The translations under genes and the position numbers were made by a program. From contig CAMDSZ010000004.1 in the NCBI GenBank assembly GCA_945906945.1, positions 1 to 38,285 of the forward strand: a stretch of DNA of 38,285 nucleotides. Direction: 5' to 3'. Within the stretch, counting starts at the first letter, position 1. Every line of letters begins with the position of its first letter. Under the pieces are notes generated by a model. The model made no database searches. It saw only the letters and a program-made list of their open reading frames with translations, and was not told where the DNA came from. Positions 1 through 9,090 of the stretch are shown here, piece after piece. The stretch is from Akkermansia muciniphila (lineage in GTDB: Bacteria; Verrucomicrobiota; Verrucomicrobiia; Chthoniobacterales; Chthoniobacteraceae).

Positions 1-1
1 C

Positions 2-1354
2 AAAAACGTTGCACCGAAATCAAAGAAGTATTTTGCGTCCATCAGTCCGCGAAATGGGGAGACGCTTTCTCAGATCGCAGAGGCTGGCGCGGCTGACGTC
101 GACGCCGCGTACCGAGCCGCTTCAGACGCATTCAAGAAATGGAGCATCACTCCCGGCGCCGAGCGCGGTAAGTATCTATTCCGCATCGCCCGCCTGCTGC
201 AGGACAGGGCGCGTGAGTTTGCGGTGGCGGAGACTCTCGACGGCGGCAAACCGATCCGCGAATCCCGCGACTTCGATCTGCCGATGGCCGCCGCACATTT
301 CTTTTACCACGCTGGCTGGGCAGACAAGTTGCAGTACCTCGCCCCTGGCCGCACCGTGGCGCCAATCGGCGTGGTCGGACAGGTCATCCCGTGGAATTTC
401 CCATTACTCATGCTGGCATGGAAAATTGCGCCGGCGCTCGCCTGCGGTAATACAGTGGTGCTAAAACCTGCGGAGACTACGTCGATCACCGCGATGAAGT
501 TTGCCTCGCTTCTTACCGATGCGGGACTGCCTCCAGGCGTGGTGAACATCGTGACCGGCGGCGGGAAAGCCGGAAATGCCATCGTCACTCATCCAAGCGC
601 TGCGAAGATCGCGTTCACCGGATCCACAGAGGTTGGAAAGCAAATCCAACGCGCGCTTGCGGGGACAGGCAAAAGGCTCAGCTTGGAGCTCGGAGGCAAG
701 GCCGCGAACATCGTATTCGAGGATGCGCCAATCGATCAGGCGGTCGAAGGCATCGTCAACGGGATCTTCTTTAACCAAGGCCATGTGTGCTGCGCAGGTT
801 CGCGCCTGCTGGTGCAGGAATCCGTCGCTGACGCTGTCCTGCGCCGGCTTAAACTGCGCATCCAGCAGCTTCGCGTGGGCGACCCGCTCGACAAAAATAC
901 CGACATCGGTGCCATTAACTCGTTGGCGCAGCTTGAGAAAATCCGCGCTCTTGTGAAATGCGGTGTCACTGAGGGAGCGGATATTTTCCAGCCCGAAATT
1001 AAACTGCCGAAAAAGGGTTATTATTTTCTTCCGACAATTTTCTCGAACGTCTCCATGAGCCACCGCGTCGCGCGCGAGGAGATTTTCGGCCCGGTACTGT
1101 CCGTGCTCACATTCCGCACCGCAGAAGAAGCCGTGGAGAAAGCGAACAACACACGCTTTGGTTTGAGTGCCGGCGTCTGGACAGACAAGGGCTCGCGCAT
1201 TTTAAAAATGTCCTCCGAGCTTCGCGCGGGCGTGGTGTGGGCGAACACGTATCACAAATTTGACCCATCCTCCCCGTTTGGCGGGTATAAGGAGTCAGGG
1301 TTTGGACGGGAAGGCGGCGCGCAGGGCCTGCTCGAGTACGCACAACTAACCTAA
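2..1354 (+). CDS. Aldehyde dehydrogenase (NAD(P)-dependent), 5' partial
   Basis: This is an aldehyde dehydrogenase, which oxidises an aldehyde to the acid with NAD(P). The frame is open from the first full codon at position 2, so the true start lies left of the window. About 450 residues are visible, close to the whole usual domain. The cofactor-fold segment contains PWNFP (near 390) and the FTGS motif (near 615). The general-base glutamate of LELGGK is encoded at 686-688, and the catalytic cysteine of GHVCCAG at 788-790. The C-terminal EEIFGPV and SPFGGYKESGFGRE motifs are present, so the enzyme should be active. Its stop shares one base with the next start (TAATG), which implies translational coupling to a second ALDH-like gene. 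With a nucleoside transporter behind it, oxidation of acetaldehyde from deoxyribose 5-phosphate cleavage is the likely role. The substrate is inferred. Confidence 0.93.
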   Translation, partial: KNVAPKSKKYFASISPRNGETLSQIAEAGAADVDAAYRAASDAFKKWSITPGAERGKYLFRIARLLQDRAREFAVAETLDGGKPIRESRDFDLPMAAAHFFYHAGWADKLQYLAPGRTVAPIGVVGQVIPWNFPLLMLAWKIAPALACGNTVVLKPAETTSITAMKFASLLTDAGLPPGVVNIVTGGGKAGNAIVTHPSAAKIAFTGSTEVGKQIQRALAGTGKRLSLELGGKAANIVFEDAPIDQAVEGIVNGIFFNQGHVCCAGSRLLVQESVADAVLRRLKLRIQQLRVGDPLDKNTDIGAINSLAQLEKIRALVKCGVTEGADIFQPEIKLPKKGYYFLPTIFSNVSMSHRVAREEIFGPVLSVLTFRTAEEAVEKANNTRFGLSAGVWTDKGSRILKMSSELRAGVVWANTYHKFDPSSPFGGYKESGFGREGGAQGLLEYAQLT

Positions 1355-2226
1355 TGACCATGGCTAGAATTCCTGTTTTAAAAACGCCAAAGTGTCTTGT
1401 GGGCGGCGCCTTTGTCCGGTCGGAGAGCGGGGGTGTTTATCCGTTCCAAGACGCGGACGGGCATTTCGTCGCGAACATCCCGCTATGCACTCGGAAAGAC
1501 CTGCGGAATGCGGTCGAGGCGGCCGCAAAGGGGGCGCAGGGTTGGGCGGCCCGCAGTGCGTACAATCGCGGTCAGATCCTGTATCGGCTCGCCGAAATGC
1601 TAGAGTCGCGCGCAACAGAATTGGCGGGAGTCCTGTCATTTACCAACAGCAACGCCAGAGACGCGCTTCGCGAAGTGCACACCTCCATCGAGCGGGTGAC
1701 CCATTACGCCGGATGGACCGACAAGTTCCAAGCCGTGCTTGGAAGCGTCAATCCTGTGGCTTCGCAGCACTTCAACTTCACGGTACCTGAGCCGATGGGC
1801 GTTGTTGGGGTGCTTTCCCCGGAGGAGCGTCCTCTTTTGGCGCTGCTCTCGATGCTACTCCCCGCGATCGTAAGCGGGAACACCGTCGTCGCACTCGCCT
1901 CCCACTCGCAGCCGCTGGCCGCAATCGTACTAGGGGAAATTCTCGCGTTAAGCGATCTTCCAGCAGGCGTGGTGAACCTTCTGAGCGGGCGCCGCGCCGA
2001 TCTGCTTCCAACCTTTGCGACGCATGAGCATCTGCGCGCAGTACACGCCGTCGCAGATCAAGCCGAGCGCACCATGCTCCAGGAGGGCGCCGCAGATTCC
2101 GTAAAGCGCACCGTGATTTTGGACGCGGCGCAACCGAAGGACTGGACTGCTGAGTCGATGCAGGGGCTGTACCAGATCCGTGATTTTGTCGAATTCAAGA
2201 CCGTGTGGCATCCGGTCGGTGGCTAG
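1354..2226 (+). CDS. Truncated, catalytically empty aldehyde dehydrogenase-like protein
   Basis: This 290-residue protein aligns with the first half of an aldehyde dehydrogenase: residues 30-120 resemble the N-terminal helices, followed by a [14 protein letters not shown] stretch where active enzymes have a PWNFP motif, then AIVSGNTVV and [12 protein letters not shown]. It lacks the FTGS motif, the LELGGK glutamate and any catalytic cysteine region, and ends where the catalytic domain should begin. It overlaps the active enzyme upstream by one base. Active full-length domain followed by a shortened pseudo-domain is the layout known for the ALDH16 family, where both parts sit in one polypeptide. 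Here they appear as two coupled genes. A structural or regulatory subunit is the best guess. A recent truncation is less likely because the frame is clean and the neighbouring transporter follows within 20 bases. Confidence 0.85.
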   Translation: MTMARIPVLKTPKCLVGGAFVRSESGGVYPFQDADGHFVANIPLCTRKDLRNAVEAAAKGAQGWAARSAYNRGQILYRLAEMLESRATELAGVLSFTNSNARDALREVHTSIERVTHYAGWTDKFQAVLGSVNPVASQHFNFTVPEPMGVVGVLSPEERPLLALLSMLLPAIVSGNTVVALASHSQPLAAIVLGEILALSDLPAGVVNLLSGRRADLLPTFATHEHLRAVHAVADQAERTMLQEGAADSVKRTVILDAAQPKDWTAESMQGLYQIRDFVEFKTVWHPVGG

Positions 2227-2246
2227 CACTTCGCGATAATTCAATC

Positions 2247-3608
2247 ATGGGCTTCCTCGGCATTCTTGTTTTCCTGCTGATTGGTTTTTTGCTTTCTTCA
2301 AACCGGAAGGCGATCCACTGGCGGACGATCGTTTGGGGGGTCGTCTTACAATGGCTATTCGCCTTCGTGGTTTTGAAAGGCGCGTGGATCCAGCAGTCAA
2401 TGTCTTTCCTGCCTTTTCCACAAGGTACCGCGTGGTTTGTCGCGGGCGCCATGTTTGTGCCGATGCTGCTCAGACGATTCACACGGTTTCAACATGCGGC
2501 GCTTGATTTGGTGATTCTTTGCGTGGTCTGTACGGGACTGTTACGGGGTAATTTAGTGGGCGCTGCATTCGACCAGATGCGGCTGATCGTGCAGGGTCTG
2601 ATGCAGTACGCCGCGAAAGGATCTTCCTTCGTATTTGGGAATCTGGCGGATCCGGCCAGCGGTTACTTCGCGTTCTCGGTTCTGCCGGTTATCATTTTCG
2701 TCGCGAGTATTTTTGCTGTGCTTTACCACGCGGGTGTAATGGAAAAGATTGTCGAAACCACCGCGCGAGGGATCGGCAAGTTTTTGAAGGTTTCGGGCGC
2801 GGAAAGCGTCAGCGTCGCAGCAAGCATTTTAATGGGCCAGACGGAGGCACCGCTGACGATCCGACCGTTTTTGTCGGCGCTGACGCAAAGCGAGCTGATG
2901 GTGATCATGACCGCTGGAATGGCGCACGTGTCGGGAAGCATCATGGTCGCCTACGTTCAGATGGCGCATGTGGATATCGTGCACCTGCTGACCGCGGTGA
3001 TAATGACGGCGCCCGGAGCCATCGTCATGGCGAAGCTTATTGTTCCCGAAACCGATTCTCCAAAAACCGCGGGCAGCTTGAGGGTGAAAGTCGAGAGCCA
3101 GGATGCGAACTTTCTCGATGCGGCCGCGCGCGGCGCGTTTGAGGGCGGGCAGCTGGCCTTCAATGTCGGGGTAATGCTTGTGGCGTTCATCGGTCTTGTG
3201 GCGCTGCTAAATGGTGTTCTTAACAGCGTGTTTTCGGGTTTGAGTTTGGAGAGAATTCTCGGTGCGCTTTTCAAGCCATTCGCAATTCTAATGGGAGTGA
3301 ACACTGCAGATGCGGGCATCATTGGAAGCCTGCTCGGAAAGCGAATGGTACTAAACGAATTTGTGGCGTTCGGTGATTTAGGAAGGCTCCCAGCGGACGC
3401 CATTTCACAGCACTCACGTACGATTGCGACGTTCGCGCTGTGCGGATTTGCAAACTTCAGCTCAATAGCGGTACAGCTCGGCGGCATCGGCGCGCTGATT
3501 CCCGAACGCCGCGGCGACCTCGCGCGATTGGGAATACGGGCCATGGTTGCCGGCACCCTCGCGAACTTTCTCTCCGCCTGCATCGCGGGAATTCTGGATG
3601 CGCTGTAG
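2247..3608 (+). CDS. nupC: Concentrative nucleoside transporter (NupC/CNT family)
   Basis: This inner-membrane symporter imports nucleosides using a proton or sodium gradient. The 453-residue product is hydrophobic throughout, with about eight to ten membrane segments. It carries CNT hallmarks: the GQTEAPL motif in the substrate-binding hairpin (near 2834-2855) and the later [12 protein letters not shown] motif (near 3338-3373), where the asparagine and glutamate contact the ribose. I start it at ATG 2247 (MGFLGIL), 20 bases after the ALDH-like stop, because the longer version from 2205 adds a polar N-terminus overlapping the upstream gene. No clear Shine-Dalgarno sequence precedes it. Close spacing suggests one transcript with the two ALDH genes. 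Proton versus sodium coupling cannot be told from sequence alone. Confidence 0.93.
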   Translation: MGFLGILVFLLIGFLLSSNRKAIHWRTIVWGVVLQWLFAFVVLKGAWIQQSMSFLPFPQGTAWFVAGAMFVPMLLRRFTRFQHAALDLVILCVVCTGLLRGNLVGAAFDQMRLIVQGLMQYAAKGSSFVFGNLADPASGYFAFSVLPVIIFVASIFAVLYHAGVMEKIVETTARGIGKFLKVSGAESVSVAASILMGQTEAPLTIRPFLSALTQSELMVIMTAGMAHVSGSIMVAYVQMAHVDIVHLLTAVIMTAPGAIVMAKLIVPETDSPKTAGSLRVKVESQDANFLDAAARGAFEGGQLAFNVGVMLVAFIGLVALLNGVLNSVFSGLSLERILGALFKPFAILMGVNTADAGIIGSLLGKRMVLNEFVAFGDLGRLPADAISQHSRTIATFALCGFANFSSIAVQLGGIGALIPERRGDLARLGIRAMVAGTLANFLSACIAGILDAL

Positions 3609-3772
3609 GGCCGGTATATCCGGCGCCGATGGCTAACTATACCCTCTCTTTCAAAAGCGGCACCTTTGGTGATTGGTTGAATGAATCGGTACGCGCAAAA
3701 TGTTTCTCGATGGATGAGAAGCGGCCTACAACGCACGACGCTCAGCTCTCACTCGATCCTTCATAAATTACG

Positions 3773-4285
3773 CTAGGCCTGTTCGGAGGTTGCGCGGCCA
3801 CCTTCTTTGATTGGCGTTGCAAACTGGTAGGTGATGTCCCACGGAAAATGGATCCACTTGCTTTGCTTGAACTCTTTTACAAAGAGGTCCACGTGGGAAC
3901 GCCCGGCGGGTTTCGCGTACAAGGTCGCGAAAAAAGCTTTCGGCGAAAGTTTTCGCAGCACCTGTGCAGTGCGCCCTGTGTCCACAAGGTCGTCGATCAA
4001 AAGCCAGCCGTCGCCATCGCCCGCGATGCTTTGCTTCAACACATGCAGCTCGCCCTGCTGCGTGGCAGCGCCGCCCGTGGCGTCCGGTGCGTAGCTTGCG
4101 ATGCAAACGGTATCCACCATGCGAATGTCGAGCTCCCTCGCCACGAGCGCCGCAGGCACCATTCCACCGCGGGTCACTGCAATCACGCCCTTCCAAGCGC
4201 CGCGCTGATGAAGCAACTGCGACAGATACCGCGCATCCCGGTGAAGCTCCACCCAGGAGATAATCAATTCATCTTCGTAAGCCAT
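3773..4285 (-). CDS. gpt: Xanthine-guanine phosphoribosyltransferase
   Basis: This enzyme transfers ribose 5-phosphate from PRPP to guanine, xanthine or hypoxanthine in purine salvage. The 170-residue protein resembles E. coli Gpt along its length: WKGVIAVTRGGMVPAALVAREL (here split at VTRGG), VDTVCIASY, the PRPP-binding LLIDDLVDTGRTA loop, AKPAGR and a C-terminal PWDI stretch. Start is ATG 4285 (MAYEDEL). The frame stays open further upstream to 4765, but that stretch runs antisense through upp and is not gene-like. It is slightly longer than the 152-residue E. coli protein because of a short insertion (ATGGAATQQ) and a C-terminal tail. It is divergent from upp and convergent with nupC. Confidence 0.95.
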   Translation of the reverse strand: MAYEDELIISWVELHRDARYLSQLLHQRGAWKGVIAVTRGGMVPAALVARELDIRMVDTVCIASYAPDATGGAATQQGELHVLKQSIAGDGDGWLLIDDLVDTGRTAQVLRKLSPKAFFATLYAKPAGRSHVDLFVKEFKQSKWIHFPWDITYQFATPIKEGGRATSEQA

Positions 4286-4337
4286 GTTTGGGAATAACAC
4301 CGATACGCCCGCAGAGGGAAGCCGAACCGCCACCCGA

Positions 4338-4381
4338 GCGATTCCACCCCGCCATTCCACACCCGCCATTCGACACCCGCC
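4338..4381. repeat. Imperfect tandem repeat in the gpt-upp divergent gap
   Basis: The 213-base gap between the divergent gpt and upp starts contains roughly three imperfect 13-14 base units built on CGCCATTCCACACC (the first unit reads CGATTCCACCC, the third CGCCATTCGACACC). They sit about 120 bases before the upp start and 55 bases before the gpt start. They could be regulator sites or simple slippage products. I see no convincing promoter hexamers in the gap. Confidence 0.5.
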
Positions 4382-4498
4382 GTGTTCGCCCCGTCCATCC
4401 GCGACCCTTTGCAAATCCCGCGGTCGCGGCTTGGCGGCTCCGGCTGTGGTTTGACAAAAGCATCCCGCACCGGCACCCGCTGTGATATCGGTGGAAGT

Positions 4499-5164
4499 GT
4501 GAACGTCATTACTCCAGCCCACCCATTGATCGGACACAGGCTCACCCAGCTGCGCGATCAAGCCACCGACAGCGCGACCTTCCGCCGGCTTGCAAACCAA
4601 CTGATCACACTTCTCGCCTACGAATCCACAAAGCGGCTCAGCGTCGAGCCATGGACCATTCAAACTCCAGTCGCACCGATGACAGGATCGACACTCTGCA
4701 ACCCGGCCCCGGTTGTGGTGCCTGTGCTGCGAGCCGGTCTGGGGCTGCTGGACGGACTCCTGCAAATTCTACCCGAAGCAGAGGTCGGTTTTTTGGGCGT
4801 GGCGCGGAACGAAGACACCCTGCTCCCGACCGTGTATCTGGAGCGCATCCCAAAAGTTCTCAACGGACGAGCGGTGTTTGTACTCGACCCGATGCTGGCG
4901 ACAGGGGGCACGCTCATCGCTGCAACACGGATTCTACTGGAACGCGGTGCACAGGAAATCACATGCATCAGCCTTCTTGCTTCCCCCGAGGGAATTCGTG
5001 CAATGGAGCATGCATTCAAGGGGCACAAGAGCAATGGGAACCATGAGGGCCATGGCAAACAAGTAACTCTGGTGACAGCAGCCATCGATCAGGGAATTAA
5101 TGAGAAAGGCTACATCGTCCCGGGTTTGGGCGACGCAGGAGACCGTCTTTACGCAACCGCGTAG
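4499..5164 (+). CDS. upp: Uracil phosphoribosyltransferase
   Basis: This enzyme converts uracil and PRPP to UMP, recovering the base released by pyrimidine-nucleoside phosphorylase. Features seen are [14 protein letters not shown] at the N-terminus, the ESTKRL helix, [13 protein letters not shown], the PRPP loop [11 protein letters not shown] and the uracil-binding [14 protein letters not shown] at the C-terminus. I use GTG 4499 because [10 protein letters not shown] lines up with the usual start of the family. The frame is open back to 4382, but those residues look like non-coding sequence. The 221-residue length exceeds the usual 208 because of a His/Gly-rich insertion of about 14 residues (encoded near 5014-5060) between the helix after SPEGI and the strand before [10 protein letters not shown]. 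Confidence 0.93.
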   Translation: MNVITPAHPLIGHRLTQLRDQATDSATFRRLANQLITLLAYESTKRLSVEPWTIQTPVAPMTGSTLCNPAPVVVPVLRAGLGLLDGLLQILPEAEVGFLGVARNEDTLLPTVYLERIPKVLNGRAVFVLDPMLATGGTLIAATRILLERGAQEITCISLLASPEGIRAMEHAFKGHKSNGNHEGHGKQVTLVTAAIDQGINEKGYIVPGLGDAGDRLYATA

Positions 5165-5268
5165 CCTGACTCCTCCGGGAGCACCGAGCCCCAGATCCGA
5201 TTCTCCACGTGCTGCGTGCTCACACACAGCTTGCCCTCTGGCCATCACGACACGACTCACGATACACT

Positions 5269-6573
5269 TCAATACACCTCGCCTAATATCAATTCAGGCA
5301 GGCACGCATGATCTGATATTTCGATGCTTTCCCGCATCATTCGCATCACATCTTCGACGTCTTGGCGATTGGCGTGGATCGTGGCCAGCGTCTCCTCCTC
5401 CCGCACGGCATCACCCACCTTTTTGTGCAGTACCACTCCAACCGCCAAATCAATCTCTGAGTCTTTCGTCGCCCGGCCCGCTCCCAGCAGCATCGCCGCA
5501 AGGCCGATCTTATCCGCGACAATCTCGCGCACCACTCCAGTTCGCGGCGCCCGCAATTCGAATCGGTGCCGGGCCTGCGGAAGCAGCTCCGGATTGTCCA
5601 CAACCGCTGCGTCTCCACCCTGACTGGTGAGCCATTGCCGGAATTTCTCAAGCGCAGCCCCCGAACGAATTGCCTCGCGCAATTTTTCTTCAGCATGGGC
5701 CAGCGACTCCGCCTTTCCTGCGAGGACCACCATCTGACAGCCCAGTGCGATGCACAACGCCTCGAGGTCCGCTGGCCCAGAGCCGCGCAGTGTGTCGATC
5801 GCCTCGCGCACCTCCAGAGCGTTGCCGATCGCGAAGCCAAGCGGCTGGCTCATATCGGAAATAATCGCCATGGTCTTCCTACCAACATTATTGCCAATTC
5901 GAACCATCGCCTCCGCAAGCTCGCGGGCACCATCCAACGTTTTCATAAACGCGCCTGAACCCGTCTTCACATCAAGTACAATGGCATCGGCGCCCGCCGC
6001 GATTTTTTTGCTCATGATGGAGCTGGCAATTAGCGGAATCGAACTGACCGTGGCCGTGACATCCCTGAGCGCATAAAGCTTTTTGTCCGCTGGCGCGACG
6101 TCATGCGTCTGACCGATGACCGCGATCTGTTGCCGGTTTACAAGATCGACAAATGCCTCCCGGCTGATTTCCGCATTGAACCCCGGCACCGACTCCAGCT
6201 TGTCCACCGTTCCGCCGGTGTGACCGAGTCCGCGCCCGGACATTTTTGCAACGGGAATTCCGAGCGACGCGACAAGCGGGGCAAGCACAAGGGTCGTCGT
6301 GTCTCCCACTCCACCCGTTGAATGCTTATCGACCTTCACTCCGGCGATGCCCGAGAGATCCACCGTCTCACCCGAATACGCCATGGCTAGCGTCAAATCA
6401 GCCCTTTCACGCTCCGTCATGTCCTTGAAGAAAATCGCCATCGCGAGGGCGCTCATCTGATAATCGGGAATTACTCCGGAAGTGTAACCGCTCACGATGA
6501 AGTTGATCTCCAACGCAGACAGCTCGGCCCCATCCCGCTTTTTTTCGATTAAATCAACCATTCTCATACGCAA
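5269..6573 (-). CDS. pdp: Pyrimidine-nucleoside phosphorylase
   Basis: This enzyme phosphorolyses uridine, thymidine and deoxyuridine to the base plus (deoxy)ribose 1-phosphate. The 434-residue protein matches the Bacillus Pdp type closely: [11 protein letters not shown] at the N-terminus, [11 protein letters not shown] phosphate loop, the family signature [29 protein letters not shown] and [16 protein letters not shown] call Pdp rather than strict thymidine phosphorylase (DeoA) because of this similarity. Substrate breadth is inferred. The start could be ATG 6573 or ATG 6567 (MRMVDL). The gene is last in a minus-strand run behind deoD (51-base gap). A 104-base convergent gap separates it from upp. 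Confidence 0.94.
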   Translation of the reverse strand: MRMRMVDLIEKKRDGAELSALEINFIVSGYTSGVIPDYQMSALAMAIFFKDMTERERADLTLAMAYSGETVDLSGIAGVKVDKHSTGGVGDTTTLVLAPLVASLGIPVAKMSGRGLGHTGGTVDKLESVPGFNAEISREAFVDLVNRQQIAVIGQTHDVAPADKKLYALRDVTATVSSIPLIASSIMSKKIAAGADAIVLDVKTGSGAFMKTLDGARELAEAMVRIGNNVGRKTMAIISDMSQPLGFAIGNALEVREAIDTLRGSGPADLEALCIALGCQMVVLAGKAESLAHAEEKLREAIRSGAALEKFRQWLTSQGGDAAVVDNPELLPQARHRFELRAPRTGVVREIVADKIGLAAMLLGAGRATKDSEIDLAVGVVLHKKVGDAVREEETLATIHANRQDVEDVMRMMRESIEISDHACLPELILGEVY

Positions 6574-6624
6574 AGCACTCGTTGGATTTACGGGACTGAA
6601 ACTCTCGCATTAAAGGCACGCGCG

Positions 6625-7332
6625 CTAAAGATTGATCGCGGTCTCAAGCGCGATTTCCATCATGCTGTGAAAGGTTGTTTGCCTATCGTGGGCTGTGGTG
6701 GCTTCCCCTGTGATCAAGTGGTCGCTCACGGTCAAAATGGTCAGCGCATTCACACTGTGTTTTGCGGCAAGCGTGTACAGCGCGGTGGTCTCCATCTCCA
6801 CCGCAAGCACTCCGTGCTTTGTGAGAAGATTTGTCACCGTGGTGTCATCCCGGTAGAACACGTCCGAACTGAAAATGTTCCCCACATGCGGCTCGATACC
6901 ATGAGCAACGGCACGTTCATAGGCGGTGCGCAACATTTTGAAATTCGCGGTGGGCGCATAGTCCCAACCCCCGAACACATGTCGGTTGAAGCTCGAGTCC
7001 GTGGATGCACTCTGTGCGAGCACCAGATCCCGAATTCGGATATGAGGCTGCATTGCACCGCACGTGCCGACACGCATCAGATTTTTAACGCCGTACTCGG
7101 AAATCAATTCGCTCGCATAGATCGCAATCGACGGAATCCCCATCCCGCTTCCCTGCACCGAAAGACGTTTACCTTTGTACGTGCCCGTAAATCCCAGCAT
7201 CCCGCGCACCTCATTGTAGCAAGTCGCATCCTCCAGATATTTTTCGGCGATGTACTTTGCGCGAAGCGGATCGCCCGGAAGCAAAACCGTCTCCGCGATG
7301 GCGCCAACCGGTGCATTGATATGGATGCTCAT
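6625..7332 (-). CDS. deoD: Purine nucleoside phosphorylase, DeoD type
   Basis: This enzyme cleaves purine (deoxy)nucleosides with phosphate to base and (deoxy)ribose 1-phosphate. At 235 residues it has the length of the hexameric bacterial DeoD type. Visible motifs are [12 protein letters not shown] at the N-terminus, the phosphate-binding [17 protein letters not shown], the ribose-binding [12 protein letters not shown] and the catalytic aspartate within TVSDHL. It follows deoB by 31 bases and precedes pdp by 51 bases, so the two phosphorylases and the mutase are probably co-transcribed. A strong ribosome-binding site precedes its start. Confidence 0.96.
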   Translation of the reverse strand: MSIHINAPVGAIAETVLLPGDPLRAKYIAEKYLEDATCYNEVRGMLGFTGTYKGKRLSVQGSGMGIPSIAIYASELISEYGVKNLMRVGTCGAMQPHIRIRDLVLAQSASTDSSFNRHVFGGWDYAPTANFKMLRTAYERAVAHGIEPHVGNIFSSDVFYRDDTTVTNLLTKHGVLAVEMETTALYTLAAKHSVNALTILTVSDHLITGEATTAHDRQTTFHSMMEIALETAINL

Positions 7333-7343
7333 GATTTCAACTG

Positions 7344-7350
7344 CCTCCTT
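7344..7350 (-). promoter_or_regulatory. Strong Shine-Dalgarno for deoD
   Basis: On the minus strand AAGGAGG stands 11 bases before the deoD ATG at 7332. It is a near-perfect anti-16S match, while neighbouring genes (mqo, cdd, DUF5069) have none that I can see, and it fixes the deoD start. Confidence 0.75.
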
Positions 7351-7363
7351 GATTTCGGTTTTT

Positions 7364-8542
7364 TCACACTAGTTCTTTTAAAAAACTGACTCCGGTCTGC
7401 GGCGCTTTAACACGAAAATTCTCCGCGATTGTCGCAGCCACATCTGCAAATGTCTCGCGCACACCAAGCGATGTGCCTCCGGCAAATCGGTGCGACAAAG
7501 CGAGTAGCGGGACGTTTTCCCGCGTATGATCCGTACCGCGATACGTCGGATCATTTCCGTGGTCCGCCGTAATCAATACAAGGTCTGACTCAGGCAACCC
7601 GCTAAAGAAAACCTTCAACTGAGCATCAAACGCCTCCAGCGCGCCCGCGTAGCCCTTCGCATCGCGGCGGTGTCCATACAGCGTGTCAAAATCCACCAGA
7701 TTTAAAAAGCTGAGCCCTTCGAAGCTTTCACTCGCTAGCGCGATTAAGTGGCGCATTCCGTCGTCATTCGAAACCGTGTGGATCGAACGCGTGATTCCTT
7801 CGCCGTCAAAAATATCGTGGATCTTTCCAAGTCCGATCACATCCAGACCAGCGTCCTTCAAAGCGTTCAACGCGGTTTTACCACACGGCTTGAGCGCATA
7901 GTCATGGCGGTTTGAGGTGCGCCGGAACTGACCGCTTACACCCGTAAAAGGGCGGGCGATGATTCGCCCCAGCATGTAAGGATCCTTCAGCGTTTGCTGC
8001 CTGCAAAACTTGCAGATCGCGTACAATTCCTTGAGAGGAACGACCTCCTCATGCGCGGCAATCTGCAGCACAGAGTCGGCTGATGTATAAACAATTAGCG
8101 CTCCGGAACGCATTTGCTCCGGACCCAGCTCTTGGATGATCTGAGTGCCGCTCGCAGCCCTGTTGCCGATTACAGGGCGCTGGGCATAACCTTCGATCGC
8201 CCGAATGAGCTCTGGTGGAAACCCGTCCGGAAACACGCGGAACGGGACGTCTAGCGAAAGCCCCATCAGCTCCCAATGCCCGGTCATTGTATCCTTCCCG
8301 CGAGAAGCAGGAGTCATCTTGGCAAAATAGCCGATCGGTTTTCGCTCGGTACCCAATGGAGTGATGTTTGCTATGGTTCCGAGCCCGGCACCGCGAAGGA
8401 ACGGCAGTTGAAGACCCCCGACCGCTTTTGCGATATGTCCGATCGTATCGGCGCCTTCGTCTCCGAATTCAACCGCATCGGGTGCCGCGCCGATGCCTAC
8501 AGAATCCATCACGATGAGGTGAATGCGATGGAACGGTTTCAT
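7364..8542 (-). CDS. deoB: Phosphopentomutase
   Basis: This mutase converts (deoxy)ribose 1-phosphate to the 5-phosphate, linking both nucleoside phosphorylases to central metabolism. The 392-residue protein belongs to the alkaline phosphatase-like metalloenzymes. The metal-binding aspartate lies in [14 protein letters not shown] near the N-terminus, the phosphorylated threonine in [10 protein letters not shown], and further metal ligands in [14 protein letters not shown] and [20 protein letters not shown] near the C-terminus. Length and motif order are standard, and all expected metal ligands appear present. It lies 59 bases downstream of cdd and 31 bases upstream of deoD. Confidence 0.96.
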   Translation of the reverse strand: MKPFHRIHLIVMDSVGIGAAPDAVEFGDEGADTIGHIAKAVGGLQLPFLRGAGLGTIANITPLGTERKPIGYFAKMTPASRGKDTMTGHWELMGLSLDVPFRVFPDGFPPELIRAIEGYAQRPVIGNRAASGTQIIQELGPEQMRSGALIVYTSADSVLQIAAHEEVVPLKELYAICKFCRQQTLKDPYMLGRIIARPFTGVSGQFRRTSNRHDYALKPCGKTALNALKDAGLDVIGLGKIHDIFDGEGITRSIHTVSNDDGMRHLIALASESFEGLSFLNLVDFDTLYGHRRDAKGYAGALEAFDAQLKVFFSGLPESDLVLITADHGNDPTYRGTDHTRENVPLLALSHRFAGGTSLGVRETFADVAATIAENFRVKAPQTGVSFLKELV

Positions 8543-8601
8543 GCGCTGTGAAATTTAGAACGTTTGTTCCAGGACAAGAGCTGGTGTCACAGGTCGAGCC
8601 G

Positions 8602-9006
8602 CTATTGAGGTGTTGTTTCCATCATGTCGCGGGCCTCGAACGCACCCGGCAACAATTCCTCCACGGTCCATGTCCGGCGCATCCCGCTTAAATTAGCAGC
8701 GTAGACTGGAACAGACCTCTGCGCAAATTCAGCAATCACCTGCCGGCACGCGCCGCACGGCGACACGGGACCCGGTGAGTCTGCAACCACAGCGATCGCC
8801 TCAATCGTGCGAACTCCCTCCGATACCGCCTTGAGAATCGCCGTCCGCTCCGCGCAGCTGGTAAGCCCGTAGGAGGCATTCTCGATGTTGCACCCGGAAA
8901 AAATCTGGCCATCAGCCAGAACCGCTGCGCCGACGAAAAAACCTGAGTAAGGTGCGTACGCTCGCAAGCGAGCGGTAATTGCGGCCTCGAGGAGTTTTTC
9001 TTGCAT
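8602..9006 (-). CDS. cdd: Cytidine deaminase
   Basis: This enzyme deaminates cytidine and deoxycytidine to uridine and deoxyuridine, feeding Pdp. The 134-residue protein is the short, tetrameric type. Zinc-binding and catalytic residues are visible: AYAPYSGFFVGAAV near residue 17, NIENASYG, the CAE motif with its proton-shuttling glutamate (TSCAERTA) and the PCGAC pair of cysteines. The spacing is normal, so it should be active. No clear ribosome-binding site is seen before ATG 9006. It sits between the DUF5069 gene (84-base gap) and deoB. Confidence 0.95.
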   Translation of the reverse strand: MQEKLLEAAITARLRAYAPYSGFFVGAAVLADGQIFSGCNIENASYGLTSCAERTAILKAVSEGVRTIEAIAVVADSPGPVSPCGACRQVIAEFAQRSVPVYAANLSGMRRTWTVEELLPGAFEARDMMETTPQ

Positions 9007-9090
9007 TGGTAGTCTGGAGAAAGCGGCGAGAGTTGAAGCGATGGATTGTGCGTTTAGTGTGCAGGATTCTTTCGTCGATGTCCGTAAGGA

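Noticed and set aside
3610-3624. Inverted repeat GCCGG-TATAT-CCGGC just after the nupC stop as a terminator
   Set aside because: Stem of only five pairs and no following T run; too weak to call.
3629-3766. Possible 45-residue small protein after nupC on the plus strand (MANYTLSFKSG...)
   Set aside because: No ribosome-binding site, no recognisable family, and it lies in a convergent gap where short open frames are expected.
4286-4765. N-terminal extension of the gpt frame on the minus strand
   Set aside because: It runs antisense through upp and has no similarity to phosphoribosyltransferases; MAYEDEL at 4285 fits the family start.
6667-7389. 240-residue plus-strand frame opposite deoD
   Set aside because: It is the antisense shadow of deoD, whose motifs are unambiguous.
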